Source: AV69 sp963742315 | GTDB taxonomy: Bacteria; Verrucomicrobiota; Verrucomicrobiia; Chthoniobacterales; UBA10450 | DNA length: 64,000 nt | Assembly (NCBI GenBank): GCA_963742315.1 | Contig: CAVULE010000015.1 | Coordinates: 488,875-552,874, forward strand | Direction of reading: 5' to 3' | Shown here: in pieces, positions 25,439-35,029 of the stretch | How the letters are laid out: every line of letters begins with the position of its first letter | How positions within the stretch are numbered: the first letter of the stretch is position 1 | The notes under the pieces: model-generated | Database searches by the model: none | The model's input: the letters and a program-made list of their open reading frames with translations, nothing else | What the model was told of the DNA's origin: nothing | Program-made: the position numbers and the translations under genes

Positions 25439-25709
25439 ATGACAATTTCCAATCGTCTCAAATCCGTGAGGAGCGTGGCTGGGTTTGCTCTGGCTTGGCT
25501 GCGCGCTCTTCAGCTCTGCCTGTGCTCACGACGAAGATGCGGCAAACGATCCTCCACAGCATCACGGACATCATGGCGGTGGTGGTGGCGGACGTTATGG
25601 ACAAGGACAAGGACAAGGACAAGGACAAGGACAAGGACAAGGACAAGGACAAAGCGGAATGTTCGATCAGAATTTTTACAGTTCGCCGTCCCCGGTGCCG
25701 GGACAGTAG
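25439..25709 (+). pseudogene. Small secreted Gly-Gln repeat protein, frameshifted
   Basis: ATG 25439 starts MTISNRLKSVRSVAGFAL, the basic part and first half of a signal peptide. The continuation in the next frame, WLGCALFSSACAHDEDAAND, supplies the rest with a lipobox/signal cleavage-like end. It then reads PPQHHGHHGGGGGGRYG, a (GQ)9 tract and SGMFDQNFYSSPSPVPGQ to TGA-free end at TAG 25707-25709. One base inserted or lost near 25485-25500 is needed to join them; in the second frame alone the only start is TTG 25485 with a truncated signal. The function is unknown. Confidence 0.55.
25599..25652 (+). repeat. Hexanucleotide microsatellite (GGACAA)9
   Basis: Nine perfect tandem GGACAA units, encoding Gly-Gln in the secreted repeat protein. 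Since the unit is two codons, slippage changes protein length but not frame. Confidence 0.95.
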
Positions 25710-25851
25710 CAATTACAAAAGTTTAAACGCCTCGACAGAGCGAGGCGGCTACAGCGAGATGCCACTTCCGTTTTAGGGTGAAAACGGTTGTTGACAAAAA
25801 TTAGCCCGTCCCTATTCCCCGAACTCTCACGTTAACCGAACGGAGCATGGC

Positions 25852-26178
25852 ATGAAGAACTTGATCATTCACAGAACCACACCGATCGCTGCCCTGGCAT
25901 TGATAACTTCCGTTTTCGTGAGCTGCAGCTCGAAGTCGAAGATGGAAGGTACCTATTCGCAAGCTGGCAGTGGAATGGGGATCGTGCTCGATCTCAAGTC
26001 TGGCGACAAAGCCACCTTCAGCATGTCGGGCGAGGATTTTGCCTGCACCTACAAAGTGAACGACGACAAACTTGCGCTTGATTGCAGTCCCAAGGGCGAA
26101 AAGTTGGACTTCACCATCCACGACGATGGATCGCTAACCGGGCCAGGCTTGGTCGGGATATTGAAGAAACAGAAATAG
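25852..26178 (+). CDS. Small lipoprotein
   Basis: 108 residues from ATG 25852. Signal peptide with lipobox ITSVFVSC (Cys ~24 becomes the lipidated N-terminus), then a Ser/Lys linker and a small beta-rich domain (MEGTYSQAGSGMGIVLDLKS, KATFSMSGEDFACTYKVNDD, LDCSPKGEKLDFTIHDDGS). Two Cys in the mature part could form a disulfide. This resembles small 'lipocalin-like' or NlpE-like conserved lipoproteins of Verrucomicrobiota but no family is certain. A GGAGC stretch precedes the start at short spacing. Confidence 0.8.
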   Translation: MKNLIIHRTTPIAALALITSVFVSCSSKSKMEGTYSQAGSGMGIVLDLKSGDKATFSMSGEDFACTYKVNDDKLALDCSPKGEKLDFTIHDDGSLTGPGLVGILKKQK

Positions 26179-26455
26179 CGACAACAAACAAACCGTGAGG
26201 TGCCTGGTCCGGTTGCCAGTTGCCCTTCGCCTTCGTTCCGTGATCGATGAACCAAACTTGGCCTTGGGGCGGTGTGGCAACCACAATCGGCATTCTGTCG
26301 GAATTGCTCGTGTAGATCAGGGTCTCGATAGGTTTGTTGCTAACGATCTGCGCTATATACAAAGACTGTTTCGGTGGGACACCGAAACCAGCACCCGAGA
26401 CCCGCACACGGCGGGCAGGCAGGGCGCGCTACCCCAACAGATGCGTGAATCGTGA
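26179..26455. repeat. Intergenic stretch with a family B repeat
   Basis: A family B palindrome occupies about 26364-26435 (TTTCGGTGGGACACCGAAAC stem, then an altered tail ending GCGCGCTACCCC). The stretch 26179-26360 has a minus-strand open frame (IAQIVSNKPIETLIYTSNSD ... ATPPQGQVWFIDHGTKAKGN) that looks like a gene remnant, but I do not recognise it. Confidence 0.5.
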
Positions 26456-27344
26456 TCAGTGACTCGCGCGTGGTAATCGCCTCACCCAATTGCCAACCAG
26501 TGCAATCGCCGCGTCTGCTTCTGGGAAAGCGCCGGCCCAGATCGGGAATATGTGCTGCATTCCCGACGCAATAAATAGCGTTGCGTCGATTCCAGCGATG
26601 CCGGCATTGCGGATCAGGCGAATGGAATCATCGAGAAGTATCTCGTCCCCACCAACCACACAGAGCAGCGGCGGGAGACCGGCGAGATCGGCGAACACCG
26701 GCGAAGCCAAGGGTTGGGATGGATCAGCGCCGTTCATGTACCAGCCCGCCATCTCTAGCAGACCAGCGCGCGTGCATTCGATATCGACCGCAGCGCGGCC
26801 GGTAATGCTCTCACCGCTGCAGGTGAGATCGGCCCAGGGACTGAGCGCGACGATGCCGGCGCACATCGGCAGGTGACGATCACCCAAGGCAATCGCAGCG
26901 GAAACCGCGAGACCGCCGCCAGCGGAATCACCTGCCAATATTGTCTTCGACGGTTCGCCACCGTGATCGAGCAGCCATTGATAGGCGTCGCACCGAGTCA
27001 TCGATAGCTGCGGGAAAAGGATGTTCGGGCGCGAGACGATAGTTGGGCACGAGCACGCGCGCCTTGGCCGCAAGAGCGAGATGGCCTGCGGTCTTGCGCC
27101 GGGTGTCGGGAGAACCGAGGACAAAGCCTCCGCCAAAGAAATAAAGAATGGTCCGATCCCCTCCCGGAATTTCTGCCCATAGACCATCGACCTCAGAAGC
27201 CGGCATGAAGTTTACTCCGACCGGCTCGCTGGTGAAATCTTCGGAGCGGGTATCGGCTTCGCGTGCCTGCGCAAGCGGCATCGCAATCTGCTTCGGATAA
27301 CTCTTTAGCAATGCCCAGAATTCTTGTGCTTGTTTGCTGATCAC
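26456..27344 (-). pseudogene. HSL/GDXG-type alpha/beta hydrolase, frameshifted
   Basis: Two overlapping minus frames make one esterase/lipase of the hormone-sensitive-lipase type. Frame 1 (27344 downward) has ILYFFGGGFVLGSPDTRR, VLVPNYRLAPEHPFPAAIDD. Near 26990 the family frame moves by one base to CDAYQWLLDHGGEPSKTILA, then GDSAGGGLAVSAAIAL (nucleophile Ser in GDSAGG), LLCVVGGDEILLDDS (Asp) and ASGMQHIFP (His). The oxyanion motif is FGGG instead of the family's HGGG, an unusual loss. The product may be inactive even if the frameshift is an artefact. Reconstructed length is ~295 aa, normal for the family. Confidence 0.82.
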
Positions 27345-27428
27345 AGGGACAAGGAAACGCGAATGGTGATGGGTGAATCGCGATTCGTAAATTAAAAGTT
27401 CGGCGAGTTGCAGAACAGAACACCAGCG

Positions 27429-27455
27429 TTGCGGCCGACACGGCCGCCTCTACAC
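27429..27455. repeat. Family D palindrome (GCGGCCG-ACA-CGGCCGC)
   Basis: Perfect 7-bp arms with a 3-bp loop at 27431-27447, followed by CTCTACA. Related GAGGCGGTCGTGTCGGCCGC text occurs at 34855-34885, part of the same dispersed family. Confidence 0.65.
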
Positions 27456-27923
27456 GGGCCTTTCCGCCGAAAAGCGGCGAATGCAAAGAGCGATGGGCAA
27501 TCCGACCAGAAGTGGATGGCCGATCGGGCCGGTAATGTAAGTGGCGATGTTAAACTGCGGATGACCGATTGCCGAAAGCGGAATGACGACGAAGTACATG
27601 AACAGGAATACTAACTCGCCATAGATCAGGCCACAGAGAACAGGGTATTCAACGAGCGCACGAAGTTTTCTGCTGGCCAGGTAATAAACGGCCGCGGCTG
27701 TGAACGCGACCGTGAAGTGACAGAGAAGGCCAACCGCGGCGGATGTCCATCCCATCTCTTGTGATCGTGGTCCAAAGATGCCACTGGCTATACGTTGCAG
27801 GATCCGGAAGGGCGTGGAGCCCACCAGACTGAACCCAATAAAAGCCTGAGTGATATCCAGGATCCCGGCAATGAACCCGCCCCAGAAGATCGCCGCAAAC
27901 GGACCCTTGGACAAAATCTTCAT
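27450..27923 (-). CDS. Four-helix integral membrane protein of unknown function
   Basis: 157 residues with four hydrophobic helices (FAAIFWGGFIAGILDITQAF; AVGLLCHFTVAFTAAAVYYL; VLCGLIYGELVFLFMYFVVI; and a last one near GHPLLVGLPIALCI). Conserved small motifs include GGFIAGILDIT at the start, LLCHF and VIPLS. It matches in outline a family of uncharacterised membrane proteins common in Bacteroidota and Verrucomicrobiota. Its last residues (RRFSAERPV) lie over the family D repeat. It is downstream of the SCO1 gene on the same strand (64-bp gap). Confidence 0.75.
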   Translation of the reverse strand: MKILSKGPFAAIFWGGFIAGILDITQAFIGFSLVGSTPFRILQRIASGIFGPRSQEMGWTSAAVGLLCHFTVAFTAAAVYYLASRKLRALVEYPVLCGLIYGELVFLFMYFVVIPLSAIGHPQFNIATYITGPIGHPLLVGLPIALCIRRFSAERPV

Positions 27924-27987
27924 GTTTTTGAGTCAGGAACGGCGCCTCAACTGGCCTTCAATCGGCTCGGCGGCAAGGCGGCCACAG

Positions 27988-28761
27988 TTATTGTTTAGAA
28001 ACCTGCGCGTTTTCCAGCAAAAGAGTCTTCACATCGGCGACGACGAGGCGTGGGTCGAGCGTTCCCGAACTGTAGATGTTCCGGATGCGACCTTCCCGAT
28101 CGATTAAAAATACCCGAAGGGTGTGATAAAGCGGACCTTGCGGATCCGCCGGGTTTTGTCGCTTGTCCACCGCCTGATCGTAGGCGGCAAGAATCGTTTC
28201 TAATTCCGCGCGCGACTTCGCGGTGGCGAAGGACCATTCACAGCCTGATTTTTGGTCGCGAACATTGTCTGAGTAAGCGGCGAGACGCTGTGGCGTGTCG
28301 TACTCAGGATCAAAGCTCAGGCTAACGAGACGCATACTCTTTGCCAGTGTTTTATCGTCGACGCTGAGATCGTGGATTTGGGTTAAGACACCGGTTGCGT
28401 AGGGACATGCTTTCGGCGCCGCGCAACGAGTGTAGATGAAACTCAACAGCGTGATACGGCCACGCGTGAGGTCACGCAGCTGGACGGATTTGTTATTCGA
28501 ATCGAGAAGCGCGCCATCGGCGGCAGGTTTTATAACTGGCAAACTATAACTGCCCGGCGCGGGTGGATCGTAATCGTAGTCGCTGTCACGCGTGGGTTCA
28601 CCTGCAAATGAGATTGCAGCGAGAACGGGCAGAAAAAGAGTGAACGCGACAATGAATAGGCGATCGAAATTGAGAACAAAACAACTGGAGGGACGGGCTC
28701 TGTCCCGTCCGGGCATCTTGGACGACACGGAGGTCGTCCCTCCACCAAAAGGTTGCATCAT
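27988..28761 (-). CDS. SCO1/SenC-family copper chaperone-like protein
   Basis: Thioredoxin-fold protein that binds Cu through a CxxxC-type pair and a distant His. Visible motifs: LRDLTRGRITLLSFIYTRCA, APKACPYA (Cys...Cys, here with a longer spacing than CxxxC), LVSLSFDPEYDTPQRLAAYS, and LYHTLRVFLIDREGRI with the metal His. A hydrophobic N-terminal segment (FIVAFTLFLPVLAAISFAGE) is a signal/anchor. The first ~30 codons translate an intergenic palindrome (28687-28743), so the true start is uncertain; a non-ATG start near FVLNFDRLF is possible. It directly follows the methanethiol oxidase gene (6-bp gap), which suggests it matures that copper enzyme. Confidence 0.87.
   Translation of the reverse strand: MMQPFGGGTTSVSSKMPGRDRARPSSCFVLNFDRLFIVAFTLFLPVLAAISFAGEPTRDSDYDYDPPAPGSYSLPVIKPAADGALLDSNNKSVQLRDLTRGRITLLSFIYTRCAAPKACPYATGVLTQIHDLSVDDKTLAKSMRLVSLSFDPEYDTPQRLAAYSDNVRDQKSGCEWSFATAKSRAELETILAAYDQAVDKRQNPADPQGPLYHTLRVFLIDREGRIRNIYSSGTLDPRLVVADVKTLLLENAQVSKQ
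28687..28743. repeat. Family E paired palindrome
   Basis: Two adjacent hairpins, GGGACGGGCTCTGTCCCGTCC and GGACGACACGGAGGTCGTCC, within outer GGAGGGAC...GTCCCTCC arms. A related block occurs at about 51100-51215. Here it overlaps the 5' end of the SCO1-like reading frame. Confidence 0.75.
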
Positions 28762-28767
28762 GTTCGC

Positions 28768-30129
28768 CTAACGAATACTCGCGACGGTGGTGCGGTTCGC
28801 GCCAATTTTCGTCGAGCCAAAGAGCATGTGATGCGGGCGCCCAAGCTTGAGCGCGGTGAAATCGAGATCGAACGCCGGCTTTAGTTCTTTGCCGTCCCAG
28901 GCGTAACCGCGGAGAAATTGCTCGTTGTCGGCGCCTTGTTTGTCCCAGCGCGCCAGGAGCGAACTGGTAAAATAAAGCCGTTTCCCGTCCCAGCTCTGCG
29001 ACACCATGTTCACCTGCTTGCCAATCTGTTTCTCGTAAATTTGTTTCGGTTTCTGCGGATCGGAAACATCGAAGACCCGGCACTTGCCGTCGCCGAAACA
29101 ATCAACAAACAATGTTTTGTCATCGGCGCTGATGCTGATGTCGACCGGGAGCACACCGCCTTTGACGTCACTGATCGGCGCGACCTCTTTCGCCTGCCAT
29201 TCGCCGCGATCGTCCGCGTAAACTAGCCAAAGCTTTGAGCCCAGCGCGGTAGCGGTGAAAGCGTAGTTGTGTTTGTCACCCCAGGCCCAGCGGATTTCAA
29301 GCGGCGCCCCCGGCACCTGAAAAACTTTTTTCGGCTGGCGTGCATGAAAATCCCACATCACCATCGTGTTCCCGAAATGCTTCATTGCCTCGGGATCAGC
29401 GGTCAATTTGCCGAAGTCCATCATGTAATTGTTCCAGCCGGTGAAGGATGAAGTGAGCAGCGCGTTTTTTCTCGGCAATACTCGAGCATCATAGCCGTAG
29501 CCATCCGCGAATTCCGCTCCTGAGGCACCGCGCGCATCTTCTTTCGTCGGCAGCCAATGCGTGGCGATGTAGTTGCCGTCGTTCCCGTATTCGACCAGCG
29601 CTGTCTTTCCTCCTTTGTCCTTCGCGTTGGAGAGACACGGAATCAGCACGCGTCCAGGCAACGCATATGCGCCATGCGGCCCGACCGCGCCGCCGGTAGT
29701 CTCGGCGAAATTATCGATTGTCCTGGTCAACTTCGGCTTCGCCGGATCGGTGTGGACATCGAAGATGAAAACGCGACTGCTTTCGAGGCCGGCCAGCCAA
29801 AGCTGACGGCGGTCGTCGGTGAACCCGCCGTGATGCGCCTCGTTACGTCCATCGACGGAAGAGCTGCTGACGACTTTGCCGTAGGAAGGCGAGCCGGGTT
29901 TTACATCGACCGTAACGAGTTTGTCAGAGCCATCGCCCATTCCTTCGACCCCGAGTGTCCAAACATAGACAAACTCTTCCTGTCCATCGATGCGGGCGAG
30001 GTACGGTGACGAGCACGTTTCATCGGCGCGCAAAACATTCGCGCTGAAGGCGAGAGTGCATACGAGCGCAGCACAGAAGATTGCGGGTGAAAATCTGGCA
30101 GTGTGTAAGTGATTAAGCGGTGTTTTCAT
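28768..30129 (-). CDS. mtoX: Methanethiol oxidase (SBP56 family)
   Basis: 453 residues from ATG 30129 (a longer reading to 30279 has no coding look). The signal peptide (ARFSPAIFCAALVCTLAFSA) predicts export. The SBP56 fold is a beta-propeller, with conserved blocks VWTLGVEGMGDGSDKLVTVD, SVDGRNEAHHGGFTDDRRQL, GPHGAYALPGRVLIPCLSNA, DGYGYDARVLPRKNALLTSS, ILPVD-like VKGGVLPVDISISADDKTLF, and RPHHMLFG. The family enzyme oxidises methanethiol to formaldehyde, H2S and H2O2 using copper. Neighbouring SCO1/SenC is the known companion in methylotrophs, which supports the MTO rather than the generic selenium-binding assignment. Confidence 0.88.
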   Translation of the reverse strand: MKTPLNHLHTARFSPAIFCAALVCTLAFSANVLRADETCSSPYLARIDGQEEFVYVWTLGVEGMGDGSDKLVTVDVKPGSPSYGKVVSSSSVDGRNEAHHGGFTDDRRQLWLAGLESSRVFIFDVHTDPAKPKLTRTIDNFAETTGGAVGPHGAYALPGRVLIPCLSNAKDKGGKTALVEYGNDGNYIATHWLPTKEDARGASGAEFADGYGYDARVLPRKNALLTSSFTGWNNYMMDFGKLTADPEAMKHFGNTMVMWDFHARQPKKVFQVPGAPLEIRWAWGDKHNYAFTATALGSKLWLVYADDRGEWQAKEVAPISDVKGGVLPVDISISADDKTLFVDCFGDGKCRVFDVSDPQKPKQIYEKQIGKQVNMVSQSWDGKRLYFTSSLLARWDKQGADNEQFLRGYAWDGKELKPAFDLDFTALKLGRPHHMLFGSTKIGANRTTVASIR

Positions 30130-30359
30130 TTTAATCGGGTTATTGTTCGGGCAGTAGTTGCCAGCGTTGTCCTCGAGGCCTGCCGGGAAGCTGCCTCGTC
30201 TCCCAATTTGCGGCCGATGCTCATGGGGTTGCGTTGAAACAGTGCGACAGACGATAAAGCTCGGCAGGTTGTTCGACAAACTTTTTCGATTTACGCCAAT
30301 CCGAGAGAATGGCTTTCAAAACAGCTCTAAGAACTGGCCACGATCAGCTCCTGGCTGAT

Positions 30360-31649
30360 CTATCCAGATGAATCCGCAGTGAAGATCAGATGCGGCGGAC
30401 GTTGAGATCTCGTCGCGCCTTCCTGCTCCCAACTTCCATGCGGAATCGAGCCGAGAGTTTTTCTCGTTTTTTCGCCACGCAGCCTGTTTATCGGTTGTTC
30501 CAAAAATCGCCACGACAATGCCGCAGTGAATAGCGTAGCAATCCCGAACACGAGCAAACGCAGAGAAGGTATCGTGATCACGAATCGCATTTGCGACGGC
30601 ATCCAGCGATTGAAAACCATCGCCACCAGGATGTGGTAAATGTAAAGTCCGTAGCTGATTCGTCCGGCGAACACGAGACCGGCATTACTCAGGAAACGCG
30701 CGACGTTTCCATCGAAACCTGTCGCCGTCCGCGCAACCAAAATCACAAACGCGCCGGCCTCGAGTGGTTCTACCAAGACCGATTTCAGTTTCGTCGGGTC
30801 GCTATTTCGCAAGACCGCAGCCACAGTTAACATCGACAAACAGATCAATGCGAGCGGCCAGCCGCCGCGCGATGCGCGCAATCGACCGCCCCACCAGCCC
30901 AGCGCTGCACCGGCCGCGAGCGAGTCGAGGCTGCCGAACGGCAACACCCATCGGGCAATGATCGGCGCTGAAAAAATCACGCACCCGATTCGAAACGCGA
31001 TGCCGGCAAACGCGACCGCAATAATCGCGGACAGCACCCATCTGCGCGGCAACAGCAAAATGAGCAGCGGCCAAAACAAATAGAATTGCTCTTGCACGCA
31101 AATCGACCACAGATGCGAGATCGCCAATGGCCATTCGTTGTTCAGGGCAATCAGCCAATCCACTGTGCCGGTGAAAACCCACGGCCAATAGTGACGGATT
31201 GCGCCGAGATTGAGCAGTAGGGCAATCCCCGCGAACACAAAATAGGCCGGCCCGATGCGAAGCAAGCGGCGCCAGTAAAATGCTGTCATCGTTCTACCGG
31301 CCGATAACCTGCCCGCGTCCATTCGATCTCGCGCGCGTCGCAGTGAGGCGGTAATAAAGTAACCGCTCAGGACCAAAAAGAGGCGGACACCGGTTGCACC
31401 GAGACGAATCCAGTCCGGCAACGGGAAATTCGGAACGTCCGCGCTGAAGTGATCGACCATGACGGTGAGGACCGCGAGCGCTCGCAGTCCGTCAAACTGC
31501 GGCTGATAACGCTCCAGCGCGCGATCGCGCGCCAACGTTTGCTCCGACGTGAAAACACCTCTTCGACTCGATCCGACAACAATCCCAGCCCAGTCCGCAG
31601 CCCACCCCATAAAAGTGTGTGACAAGCCTCGCGGCGATCTCGTTACCAA
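30360..31649 (-). CDS. Acyltransferase 3 family membrane protein (OafA/YrhL type)
   Basis: Up to 429 residues; the first ~45 may be non-native, since the family starts at YQPQFDGLRALAVLTVMVDH (R-x-x-x-F-x-x-H-like catalytic start, His kept). GATGVRLFLVLSGYFITASL follows. About ten membrane helices are visible (for example WLIALNNEWPLAISHLWSIC, FYLFWPLLILLLPRRWVLSA, ISYGLYIYHILVAMVF). These proteins transfer acetyl or other acyl groups to exported glycans or lipids. The C-terminal ~30 residues (GSIPHGSWEQEGATRSQRPP) are low-complexity and look appended. Stand-alone gene. Confidence 0.9.
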   Translation of the reverse strand: MVTRSPRGLSHTFMGWAADWAGIVVGSSRRGVFTSEQTLARDRALERYQPQFDGLRALAVLTVMVDHFSADVPNFPLPDWIRLGATGVRLFLVLSGYFITASLRRARDRMDAGRLSAGRTMTAFYWRRLLRIGPAYFVFAGIALLLNLGAIRHYWPWVFTGTVDWLIALNNEWPLAISHLWSICVQEQFYLFWPLLILLLPRRWVLSAIIAVAFAGIAFRIGCVIFSAPIIARWVLPFGSLDSLAAGAALGWWGGRLRASRGGWPLALICLSMLTVAAVLRNSDPTKLKSVLVEPLEAGAFVILVARTATGFDGNVARFLSNAGLVFAGRISYGLYIYHILVAMVFNRWMPSQMRFVITIPSLRLLVFGIATLFTAALSWRFLEQPINRLRGEKTRKTLGSIPHGSWEQEGATRSQRPPHLIFTADSSG

Positions 31650-31756
31650 CTTTTTCTGGGTCTGGTTGGTCGCGGAGCAGGCATCGTTAAGATTTCAAAT
31701 TCCATGATGGTGAAAACGCCATCACGAGTACGCAGGCGCGTGCGATCCCCCGGACA

Positions 31757-33850
<2,094 letters not shown>

Positions 33851-33982
33851 TGGCGGTGCGGGATCATATCGTTGCAGGGCGGACGCTTCGCCTGCCACAT
33901 TCATCGACCCATGGCAAGGTCGCCGCGGCGACCGCTTGCCCTGCAAAAGCCAATAAAAAATTGCGCTTCATAAAACAAAACC

Positions 33983-34095
33983 ATGCGGAGATCGCATAGC
34001 CGGACTCCTTGCTCCCTTCGGCGGCATTACCCGCATCAGGTTCAAGGGGTCTCCGGCAAATTTACCGGACTCTCAGCCACTCGGCTCCCCCGCAT
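33983..34095 (-). promoter_or_regulatory. TPP riboswitch upstream of thiC
   Basis: The minus-strand RNA from about 34095 contains GGGGAGCCGAGTGGCTGAGA and ACCCCTTGAACCTGATGCGG, then GTAATGCCGCCGAAGGGAGC, the hallmark CUGAGA and ACCUGAUGCGGGUAAUGCCG elements of the THI box. The aptamer ends near 33998. Directly downstream ATGCG-ATCTC-CGCAT (33983-33997) with a following GGTTTTGTTTTAT could act as the terminator part of the expression platform. Thiamine pyrophosphate should lower thiC expression. Confidence 0.96.
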
Positions 34096-34144
34096 TATTG
34101 TTTCAAAGTAGAACCACGGCCGGTGAAGTCAATGCCACGAAGAA

Positions 34145-34211
34145 TTGTAGCGGCGTTTGCATCAAACGCCGAATCCTCGAGAGGCGCTCGCCGCGGCGAG
34201 CGCCTCTACAA
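34145..34211. repeat. Nested perfect palindromes (family F)
   Basis: TTGTAG/CTACAA ends enclose CGGCGTTTG-CAT-CAAACGCCG (34151-34171) and a perfect 26-bp palindrome GAGGCGCTCGCCG/CGGCGAGCGCCTC (34181-34206). Similar text (GTCGAACGCCGAATTTCCG, GGCGCTCGCCGCGGGCGAGC) recurs at 34976-35021. Confidence 0.85.
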
Positions 34212-34247
34212 CTATGTCTCGCTGCTCCTTGCTCCCTGCTCTTTTCC

Positions 34248-34685
34248 CTACCTCTCAGCTGCCGCCTGTTTCACATTGGTGTGGAGAATGGCCTGCCATC
34301 CGCCCTTTGCCATTTTCCAAACCGATCCGGCATTGAAGGTGCCGGAGGCATCTTTTCCATCATAGGTCCCTTCAACAACGACCTTGTAGGTGCTCACGAC
34401 GGTATCAGTTCCAACCGAAACGATGTTGTAATCGCTGATGGTGAACGATTTCATGTCCCACTTCTTCATATCGTCCAATTCCTTCTGCATATCGGAAACG
34501 CCCTCGTCGTAAACTCCGCGGAAGTCCGCGTGCACCACTTTCTTGAAGCCGTCGGCGTTTTTGTCTTTGAATGCCTGCCAGGCGGCCTGTTCTTTTGCCA
34601 TTACAGCACCTTTGTCCGGCGCGGCTAACGAGATAGCGATTGTCGCGAAGAATGCGGTCACTGCATAAGTCATGTATTTTTTCAT
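34248..34685 (-). CDS. Secreted NTF2-like (DUF4440/SnoaL-type) protein
   Basis: 145 residues with a signal peptide (MKKYMTYAVTAFFATIAISL). The mature part has the cone-fold pattern of NTF2-like proteins: EQAAWQAFKDKNADGFKKVV, HADFRGVYDEGVSDMQKELD, SFTISDYNIVSVGTDTVVST, YKVVVEGTYDGKDASGTFNA, WKMAKGGWQAILHTNVK. These proteins usually bind small ligands; no catalytic role can be assigned. It is flanked by palindromic repeats on both sides and stands alone. Confidence 0.85.
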   Translation of the reverse strand: MKKYMTYAVTAFFATIAISLAAPDKGAVMAKEQAAWQAFKDKNADGFKKVVHADFRGVYDEGVSDMQKELDDMKKWDMKSFTISDYNIVSVGTDTVVSTYKVVVEGTYDGKDASGTFNAGSVWKMAKGGWQAILHTNVKQAAAER

Positions 34686-34770
34686 AAGTCCTTTCGATTC
34701 AGATTGAATTCGAGGCTAGAGAGACTCATTGATAGCGTCAACACATTAGGAAATCAGGTCCGCTTCGCAC

Positions 34771-34799
34771 AAACTTGACGGCTTAAAGCCGTCAAGTTT
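34771..34799. terminator. Terminator-like hairpin after amidase gene
   Basis: AAACTTGACGGCTT-A-AAGCCGTCAAGTTT is a perfect 14-bp inverted repeat with A/T ends. It lies downstream of the amidase gene (minus strand) and about 85 bp upstream of the NTF2-like gene. It could stop transcription in both directions. Confidence 0.6.
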
Positions 34800-34854
34800 C
34801 GGTTCTCTAGATAACGTACTGAGCCGGCATCGTTAAAAAACTGACGGCCTCAGC

Positions 34855-35025
34855 TGTAGAGGCGGTCGTGTCGGCCGCGAAAGTTTCTCCTGCCGCGAAT
34901 CCGGTGATCGCAGATTTGCGGGCGACACGCCGCCTGTGCAGAGACATCTGCGGAATTCCTGGTAGCGGCCTTTGTGTCGAACGCCGAATTTCCGAAAAGG
35001 CGCTCGCCGCGGGCGAGCATCTCTT
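34855..35025. repeat. Cluster of family D and F palindromic fragments
   Basis: Contains TGTAGAGGCGGTCGTGTCGG and GGGCGACACGCCGCCTGTGC arms, then TTGTGTCGAACGCCGAATTT and GGCGCTCGCCGCGGGCGAGC. No gene. Confidence 0.6.
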
Positions 35026-35029
35026 CAAC

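Noticed and set aside
25599..25652. Hexamer repeat as CRISPR or phase-variation tract switching frame
   Set aside because: Unit is 6 bp and has no spacers; slippage cannot change the frame.
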